From: Pomphorhynchus laevis
Taxonomy: Eukaryota > Acanthocephala > Palaeacanthocephala > Echinorhynchida > Pomphorhynchidae
Length of the DNA: 64,000 bases
Direction of reading: 5' to 3'
Assembly (NCBI GenBank): GCA_012934845.2
Contig: WNNJ02002401.1
Location: forward strand, 246,759-310,758
Position 1 is the stretch's first letter. The number at the start of each line of letters is the position of its first letter. The position numbers and the translations under genes were made by a program. Of the stretch, positions 55,331-64,000 are shown piece by piece. The notes beneath the pieces were generated by a model. The model saw only the letters and a list, made by a program, of their open reading frames with translations, ran no database searches and was not told where the DNA came from.

Positions 55331-56391
55331 ATTTAACTATTATTGATTTAGATGATAAAAATGCAGTCAATAAAATAAATATTCATACTGACAAACTTGA
55401 CGTTTATTTAAATATCATTGATTTATTAGTTAAAATTATGTACTACGCAGTCATTCACTACGATGTCATCGATTAGTAAATCAAAGCAAGTTCGATGAGG
55501 TGTTATGAAACGATTTGGATGCCTTGCTAATATGACAATTCTTCATTCAAAACAATCCCAGAGATTGGTATAGTTTACAGACGATATTCTTTTGCGGATG
55601 TGTTCGGGTGACGTCGTTAGCATATATTTGACCCAATATGGCGTTTCTAAGCGCCCCGAAACGAAATATTTGTCATATTTTACTTAGAGCGTGCGTCTAA
55701 TAGGAAAAACGACCCTATTTTTAAATATACTTTCACTCTCACCATATGCCACGCGCTATAAAAGTCTAAAGTTAAACTTAAAGAATTGATTTGAAGCTGA
55801 TTTCTTCATAATTACTTGTTGCTCCGCCTTATACATCAATTTAAAAGACAAATTGAAAATCAAACACTTGGAAAAGACTATTTCAATAGTCGAAAATTTA
55901 TTAACAATAATTTTATATTATTTTCTCTCAATTTTAAACGCCATGAACAATTTGAGAGCACATCGAACGGATCATTAGACATAAATTTGAATTATTTTTA
56001 TTTATTTTTCAAGGAAAATACTCACAGGTATTTCCCGCCAATAAACTGTCACTTCACATATTTTAAAACAACTCTAATAGGATAATGGAGTGCATACATC
56101 GGTATAAGACCTTGAAAGATAAGTTCTTTAGAAATGAAGGAACTTTACAAAAACAAAAGAGGTAATTACTTGTAAGGTATACTGCATACAAAAGTCAAGA
56201 ATCATCATATACCGTATTCTGGTAATAATTCTAGTCTCTAAGCTGCTATACATTTTTATTACATTAAATAATAATCACGTTTATCAACAACATTATATCG
56301 ATTATTTATTAAATAATTTTATATTGAATATATTTTATGCCACTTATATATTCTAATAACTCTATTGCTCTTAATTTTTGATTAAATTGAA
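55331..56391. other. Spacer with less AT-rich island; no gene called
   Basis: 55440-55800 is more balanced in composition (e.g. GGGTGACGTCGTTAGC, GCGCCCCGAAACG) than the surroundings. An 89-codon plus frame at 55816-56085 starts with TTG and has no recognised motif; it might be an exon but I see no convincing splice pair. Confidence 0.4.
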
Positions 56392-56990
56392 TGACACAAA
56401 CCAAGAAGTCGAATGACGAAAAACAAATTCTTAGTTTCATCTTCAATCCGGTATTTCAATAGCGTCTGCTATTGAAATATTATATTTAAACAATAGAAAT
56501 ATTATATTTAGAAATATTATATTTAAACAAAAGAAATATTATATTTAGAAATATTATATTTAAACAATAGCGTCTGCTGTGATAAATATTCTGATTCCAT
56601 AAATAAATATTTCGATTCCATAAATTTTCGTATTTCGTAAATAAATATCGCAATTTCATAAATAATTATTTCGTATTTATAAATAATTATTCAGATTTCA
56701 TAAATAAATATCCTGATTTCATAAATGAATATTTCGTTTTCATAAATAAATATGCTGATTTAATAACTAAATATTTTGTTTTCATAAATAAAAATTATGA
56801 TTTAATAAATGAATATTCTGATTCTATAAATATTTCGATTCTGTAAATAAATATTTTTATTTCATAAATATTCTGACTTTATTAATATTCTGATTTCATT
56901 TGTGACACAAACCAAGAAGTAACGCATGAAGAAAAACAAAATCTTAGTTTCATCTTCAATCCGATATTTCAATAGCGTCTGCTGTGATTA
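56392..56990. repeat. AT minisatellite between two 85-bp direct repeats
   Basis: GACACAAACCAAGAAGT ... TTAGTTTCATCTTCAATCCG ... TTTCAATAGCGTCTGCT is at about 56392-56470 and again at 56901-56985. Between them about 15 degenerate units of a 22-24-bp motif (ATTCTGATTTCATAAATAAAT-like) fill 56580-56890, preceded by AAATATTATATTTA repeats. Confidence 0.8.
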
Positions 56991-57451
56991 CCTAAAATGA
57001 CAAAACTCTAAATTAGAGTTTGGTGCATCAAAAAACAATCAATAACGATATTAATTTATTCAGTAGAGATTTAATAATATCAATTTGAAACTCAATTTGT
57101 TACAAAAATATACTTGAATAATAAACAAGAAATTCTAATAAATTTTATATAATGAAAATATTACATAATACAACCTGTTTATAATGTAACATGTAATATT
57201 ATGTAGTATCAGCAGCTAAACTAAAATTATTGTTCGAACCAAAAATCAAGATAACTCGCAATTTAAAAATATTTTATAATTACATGACAGTTTATTATCA
57301 AATTTTTTATGAATTAAAAAATGATCGAAACGTATAATTATTGTGAAATTGAAAGTTACTCCGTGATACGTAGAACAAGGTTTAATACGTTTGATGATAT
57401 TTTTATGGATACCTAATTACATAAGAATAAATTTTATAATAGAAAAAATTC
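56991..57451. other. AT-rich spacer before the satellite
   Basis: No gene or repeat of note. The satellite begins after AAAAAATTCATGCATCAG. Confidence 0.5.
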
Positions 57452-60400
57452 ATGCATCAGTAAGAATTCATACACTAAAAGAATGATTACATCAGAAAGA
57501 ATTCATACACTAAAAAGAATGATTACATCAGAAAGAATTTATACACTAAAAAGAATGATTTCATCCGAAAGAATTCATACACTAAAAGGAATGATTACAT
57601 CAAAAAGAACTCATACACTAAAAAGAATGATTACATCAGAAAGAATTCATACACTAAAAAGAATGATTACACCAGAAAAAATTCATACACTAAAAAGAAT
57701 GATTACATCAGAAAGAATTCATACACTAAAAAGAATGATTACATCAGAAAGAATTCATACACTAAAAAGAATGATTTCATCCGAAAGAATTCATACACTA
57801 AAAGGAATGATTACATCAAAAAGAATTCATACACTAAAAATAATGATTACATCAGAAAGAATTCATACACTAAAAAGAATGATTACATCAGAAGAATTCA
57901 TACACTAAAAAGAATGACTACATCAGAAAGAATTCATACACTAAAAGGAAAGATTACATGAGCAAGAATTCATACACTAAAAAGAATGATTATATCAGAA
58001 AGAATTCATACACTAAAAAGAATGATAACTTCAGGAAGAATTCATACACTAAAAAGAATGATTACATAAGAAAGAATTCATACACTAAATAGAATGATTA
58101 CATCAGAAAGAATTGATTCACTAAAAAAATGGTTACATCAGCAAGAATTCATACACTAAAAAGAATGATTACATCAGAAAGAATTAATACACTAAAAAGA
58201 ATGATTACATCAGAAAGAATTCATACACTAAAAAAATGATTACATCAGAAAGAATTCATACACTAAAAAGAATGTTTACATCCGAAAGAATTAATACACT
58301 AAAAAGAATGATTACATCAGCAAGAATTCATACACTAAAAAGAATGATTACATCAGAAAGAATTCATACACTAAAAGGAATGATTACATCAAAAAGAATT
58401 CATACACTAAAAAGAATGATTACATCAAAAAGAATTCATACACTAAAAAGAATGATTACATCAGGAAGAATTCATACACTCAAAAGAATGATTACATCAG
58501 AAAGAATTCATACACTAAAAAGAATGATTACATCAAAAAGAATTCATACACTAAAAAGAATGATTACATCAGAAAGAATTCATACACTAAAAAGAATGAT
58601 TACATCAGAAAGAATTCATACACTAAAAGAAATGATTATATCAGAAAGAATTCATACACTAAAAAGAATGATTACATCAGAAAGAATTCATACACTAAAA
58701 AGAATGATTACATCAGAAAGAATTCATACACTAAAAAGAATGATTACATCCGAAAGAATTCATAAACTAAAAAGAATGATTACATCAGAAAGAATTCATA
58801 CACTAAAAAGAATGATTACATCAGAAAGAATTCAAACACTAAAAAGAATGATTATATCAGAAAGAATTCATACACTAAATAGAATGATTACATTAGAAAG
58901 AATTCATACACTAAAAAGAATGATTACATCAGAAAGAATTCATACACTAGAAAGAATGATTACATCAGAAAGAATTCATATACTAAAAAGAATGATTACA
59001 TCAGAAAGAATTCATAAACTAAAAAGAATGACTACATCAGGAAGAATTCATAGACTAAAAAGAATGATTACATTGGAAAGAGTTCATACACTAAAAAGAA
59101 TGATTACATCCGAAAGAATTCATAACCTAAAAAGAATGATTACATCAGAAAGAATTCATACACTAAAAAGTATGAGATCATCCGAAAGAATTCATACACT
59201 AAAAAGAATGATAACATAAGAAAGAATTCATACACAAAAAAGAATGATTACATCCGAAAGAATTCATACACTAAAAAGAATGATAAAATCAGAAAGAATT
59301 CATACACTAAAAAGAATGATTACATCAGAAAGAATTCATACACTAAAAAGAATGATTACATCAGAAAGAATTCATACACTAGAAAGAATGATTACATCAG
59401 AAAGAATTCATATACTAAAAAGAATGATTACATCAGAAAGAATTCATACACTAAAAAGAATGATTACATTAGAAAGAATTTATACACTAAAAAGAATGAT
59501 TACATCCGAAAGAATTCATACACTAAACAGAATGATTACATCAGAAAGTATTCATACACTAAAAAGAATGATTACATCAGAAAGAATTCATACACTAAAA
59601 GGAATGATTACATCAAAAAGAATTCATACACTAAAAAGAATGATTACATCAGAAAGAATTCATACACTAAAAAGAATGATTACATCAGGAAGAATTCATA
59701 CACTCAAAAGAATGATTACATCAGAAAGAATTCATACACTAAAAAGAATGATTACATCAAAAAGAATTCATACACTAAAAAAGAATGATAACATTAGAAA
59801 GAATTCATACACTAAAAATAATGATTACATCAGATAGAATTCATACACTGAATAGAATGATTAAATAAGAAAGAATTCATACACTAAAAAGAATGATTAC
59901 ATCAAAAAGAATTCGAACACTAAAAAGAATGATTACATCAGAAAGAATTTATACACTCAAAAGAATGATTACATCAGCAAGAATTCATACACTAAAAAGA
60001 ATGATTACATCAGAAAGAATTCATAGACTAAAAAGAATGAGTACATCAAAAAGAATTCATACACTAAAAAGAATGATAACATCAGAAAGAATTCATACAA
60101 AAAAATGAATGATTACATCAGAAAGAATTCATACACTAAAAAGAATGATTATATCAGAAAGAATTCATACACTAAAAGGAATGATTACATCAGAAAGAAT
60201 TCATTCACTAAAAAGAATTATTATATCAGAAAGAATTCATACACTAAAAAGAAAGATTACATCAGAAAGAATTCATACACTAAAAAGAATGATTAAATCA
60301 GGAAGAATTTATACACTAAAAAGAATGATTACATCCGAAAGAATTCATACACTAAATAGAATGATTACATCAGAAAGAATTCATACACTAAATAGAATGA

Positions 60401-63400
60401 TTACATCAGAAAGAATTCATACACTATAAAGAATGTTTACATCAGAAAGAATTCATACACGAAAGAATGATTACATCAGTAAGAATTCATACATTAAAAA
60501 AATGATTACATCAGCAAGAATTCATAAACTAAAAATAATGATTACACAAAAAAGAATTCATACACTAAACAAAAAGGATTACATCAGAAAGAATTCATAC
60601 ACTAAAAAGAATGATTACATCAGAAAGAATTCATACACTAAAAGGAATGATTACATCAGAAAGAATTAATACACTAAAAAGAATGATTATATTAGAAAGT
60701 ATTCATACACCAAAAAGAATGATTACATCAGAAAGAATTCATACACTAAAAAGAATGATCACATCAGAAAGAATTCATACACTAAAAAGAATGATTATAT
60801 CAAAATGAATTCATACACGAAAAAGAATGATTACATCAGAAAGAATTCATACACTAAAAAGAATGATTACATCAGAAAGAATTCATACACTAAAAAGAAT
60901 GATTACATCAGAAAGAATTCATACACTAAAAAGTATGATTATATCAGAAAGAATTCATACACTTTAAAGAATGATTACATCAAACAGAGTTCATACACTA
61001 ATAAAAATTATTACAACAGAATGAATTCATACACTAAAAAGAATGATTACATCAGAAAGAATTCACAAACTAGAAAGAATGATTACATGAGAAAGAATTC
61101 ATACACTTAAAAGAATGATTATATCAGAAAGAATTCATACACTAAAAAGAATGATTACATCAGAAAGAATTCATCCACTAAAAGAATGATTACATCAGAA
61201 AGAATTCATACAGTAAAAAGAATGATTACATCCGAAAGAATTCTTAACCTAAAAAATGATTACATCAGGAGGAATTCATACACTAAATAGAATGATTACA
61301 TCAGAAAGAATTTATACACTAAAAAGAATGATTACAATAGAAAGAATTCATACACTAAAAAAGAATGATTACATCAGAAAGAATTTATACACTCAAAATA
61401 ATGATTACATCAGCAAGAATTCATACACTAAAAAATAATTACATCATAAAGAATTCGAACAATAAAAAGAATGATTGTATCAGAAAGAATTCATACACTA
61501 AAAAGAATGATTACATCAGAAAGAATTCATACACTAAAAAGAATGAATACATCAGAAAGAATTCATACACTAAAAAAATAATTATATCAGAAAGAATTCA
61601 TACACTAAAAAGAATGACTACATCAGAAAGAATTCATACACTAAAAAGAATGATTACAGTCAGAAAGAATTCATACACTAAAAGGAATGATTACATCAAA
61701 AAGAATTCATACACTAAAAATAATGATTACATCAGAAAGAATTCATACACTAAAAAGAATGATTACATCAGAAAGAATTCATACACTAAAAAGAATAATT
61801 ACATGAGAAAGAATTCATACACTTAAAGGAATGATTATATCAGAAAGAATTCATACACTAAAAAGAATGATTACATCAGAAAGAATTCATCCACTAAAAG
61901 AATGATTACATCAGAAAGAATTCATTCGGTAAAAAGAATGATTACATCCGAAAGAATTCTTAACCTAAAAAAATGATTACATCAGGAGGAATTCATACAC
62001 TAAAAAGAATGATTACATCAGAAAGAATTCATACACTAAAAAGAATGATTACATCAGAAAGAATTCATACACTAAAAAGAATGATTACATCAGAAAGAAT
62101 TCATACACTAAAAAGAATGATTACATCAGAAAGAATTCATACACTAAAAAAAATACATCAGAAAGAACACTAAAAAGAATGATTACATCAGAAAGAATTC
62201 ATACACTAAAAAGAATGATTACATCAGAAAGAATTCATACACTAAAAAGAATGATTACATCAGAAAGAATTCATACACTAAAAAGAATGATTACATCAGA
62301 AAGAATTCATACACTAAAAAGAATGATTACATCAGAAAGAATTCATACACTAAAAAGAATGATTACATCAGAAAGAATTCATACACTAAAAAGAATGATT
62401 ACATCCGAAAGAATTCATACACTAAAAAGAATGATTACATCAGAAAGAATTCATACACTAAAAAGAATGATTACATCAGAAAGAATTCATACACTAAAAA
62501 GAATGATTACATCAGAAAGAATTCATACACTAAAAAGAATGATTACATCAGAAAGAATTCATACACTAAAAAGAATGATTACATCAGAAAGAATTCATAC
62601 ACTAAAAAGAATTATTACATTAGAAAGAATTCATACCCTAAAAAGAATGATTACATCAAAAAGAATTAATACACTAAATAGAATGATTACATCAGAAAGA
62701 ATTCATACACTAAAAAGAATGTCACCATCGTCAAGAATTCATACACTAAAAAGAATGATTACATCAGAAAGAAATAAATACACTAAAAAGAATAATTACA
62801 TCAGCAAGAATTAATACACTAAAAAGAATGATTACATCAGAAAGAATTCATACACTAAAAGGAATGATTACATCAAAAATAATTCATACACTTAAAAGAT
62901 TGATTACTTCAAAAAGAATTCATACACTAAAAAGAATGATTACATTAAAAAGAATTCATACACTAAAAAGAATGATTAAATCAGAAAGAATTCATACAAT
63001 AAAAAAATTACATCAGAAACAATTCATACGCTAAAAAGAATGATTACATCAGAAAGAAGTCATACACTAAAAAGAATGATTACATCCGAAAGAATTCATA
63101 CACTAAATAGAATGATTACATCAGAAAGAATTCATACACTAAAAAGAATGATTACATCAGAAAGAATTCATACACTAGAAAGAATGACTACATCAGCAAG
63201 AATTCATACACTAAATAGAATGATTACATCAGAAAGAATTCATACACAAGAATTCATACACTATTACATCAGAAAGAATTCATACACTAAAAATAAAGAT
63301 TACACCAGAAAGAATTCATATACTGAATAGAATGATTTAATCAGAAAGATTTCATACACTAAATAGAATGATTACATCAGAAAGAATTCATTCACAAAAA

Positions 63401-64000
63401 AGAATGATTACATCAAAAAGAATTCATACACTAAAAAGAAAGATTACATCAGAAAGAATTCATACACTAAAAATAAAGATTACACCAGAAAGAATTCATA
63501 CACTGAATAGAATGATTAAATCAGAAAGAATTCATACACTAAAAAGAATGATTACATCAGCAAGAATTCATACACTAAAAAGAATGATTACATCAGAAAG
63601 AATTCATACACGAAAAAAAATGATTACATCAGCAAGAATTCATACACTAAAAAGAATGATTACATCAGAAAGAATTCATACACTAAAAAGAATGATTACA
63701 TCAGAAAGAATTCATACACTAAAAAGAATGATTACATCAGAAAGAATTCATACACTAAAAAGAATGATTACATCAGAAAGAATTCATACACTAAAAAGAA
63801 TGATTACATCAGAAAGAATTCATACACTAAAAAGAATGATTACATCAGAAAGAATTCATACACTAAAAAGAATGATTACATTAGAAAGAATTCATACACT
63901 AAAAAGAATGATTACATCAGAAAGAATTCATACACTAAAAAGAATGATTACATCAGCAAGAATTCATACACTAAAAAGAATGATTACATCAGAAAGAATT
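57452..64000 (+). repeat. 36-bp satellite array, about 180 units, continues past the window
   Basis: The consensus is ATGATTACATCAGAAAGA followed by ATTCATACACTAAAAAGA, so it has an EcoRI site (GAATTC) in most units. Because 36 is a multiple of three, two of the three sense frames stay open: one reads MITSERIHTLKR per unit, the other DYIRKNSYTKKN. Single-base indels shift frames repeatedly (e.g. near 58222, 59782, 61255) and unit changes show no bias I can see towards silent ones, so I treat it as non-coding satellite. Units at 61995-62590 and 63640-63960 are nearly identical, the rest more varied. Confidence 0.95.

Noticed and set aside
55816-56085. 89-codon plus frame
   Set aside because: Non-ATG first codon, no motif, composition like the flanks. 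Not enough to call an exon.
57483-63330. Long frames (up to 327 codons) of MITSERIHTLKR-type repeats as a repetitive protein gene
   Set aside because: They follow automatically from a 36-bp unit without stops in two frames; single-base indels break and switch frames many times, and changes are not concentrated at silent positions.
57452-64000. CRISPR-like array
   Set aside because: Units are contiguous without variable spacers, in a eukaryotic-looking genome with no cas genes. It is a simple satellite.

Overview
This window looks like a stretch of heterochromatin-like nuclear DNA from an invertebrate animal. It is very AT-rich, gene-poor and packed with decayed retrotransposons, and the one gene I can splice has very short introns (46 and 53 nt, plus one of 368 nt). 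The LINE types (L2-like, CR1/Jockey-like, I/Jockey-like, R2-like with a restriction-like endonuclease) and the micro-introns would fit a flatworm, but that is a guess; nothing here fixes the species. No bacterial features (operons, Shine-Dalgarno sites, CRISPR) are present.

Layout. 1-6.35 kb: an L2-like LINE (family A, minus strand) split by a nearly complete CR1/Jockey-like LINE (family B) at 265-3900. 6.5-10.4 kb: a second family A copy on the plus strand, with degenerate ORF1, endonuclease and reverse transcriptase. 10.7-13.8 kb: two family B remnants. 14.7-17.7 kb: a third family A copy (minus). 18.4-19.85 kb: the 3' half of an R2-like LINE (family E). 20.6-22.7 kb: an I/Jockey-like LINE (family C). 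22.85-24.2 kb (minus): a four-exon gene for a 294-residue multi-pass membrane protein, the best host gene candidate. 24.2-27.5 kb: AT-rich DNA and dispersed repeats. 27.6-29.46 kb: a tRNA-derived repeat in tandem and inverted copies. 29.46-33.15 kb: a family A variant with a 132-bp repeat in ORF1. 34.2-35.5 kb: a CR1-like 3' half (family D). 35.6-36.1 kb: a family C 3' end with a perfect 61-bp target-site duplication. 36.9-38.3 kb: a family B relative. 39.1 and 48.1 kb: 3' ends of family A. 40.4-43.5 kb: a longer family C copy with zinc-knuckle ORF1. 43.5-44.3 kb: an R2-like RT remnant. 44.5-47.0 kb: a gutted Ty3/gypsy-like LTR element. 47.1-47.66 kb (minus): an intact 189-codon frame of unknown function. 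50-52.2 kb: another family C copy carrying a 200-bp insertion that is 98% identical to the leader of the 189-codon frame. 52.3-57.4 kb: AT-rich DNA with minisatellites. 57.45 kb to the window end: about 180 copies of a 36-bp satellite.

Most open frames are pieces of dead transposons. Two frames stand apart: the spliced membrane-protein gene, whose four exons join in phase at three consensus junctions, and the 189-codon frame. The most interesting non-coding structures are the tRNA-like inverted array with hammerhead-like sequence blocks, the shared 200-bp leader/insert, the long 61-bp target duplication, and the 36-bp satellite that is open in two of its three sense frames.
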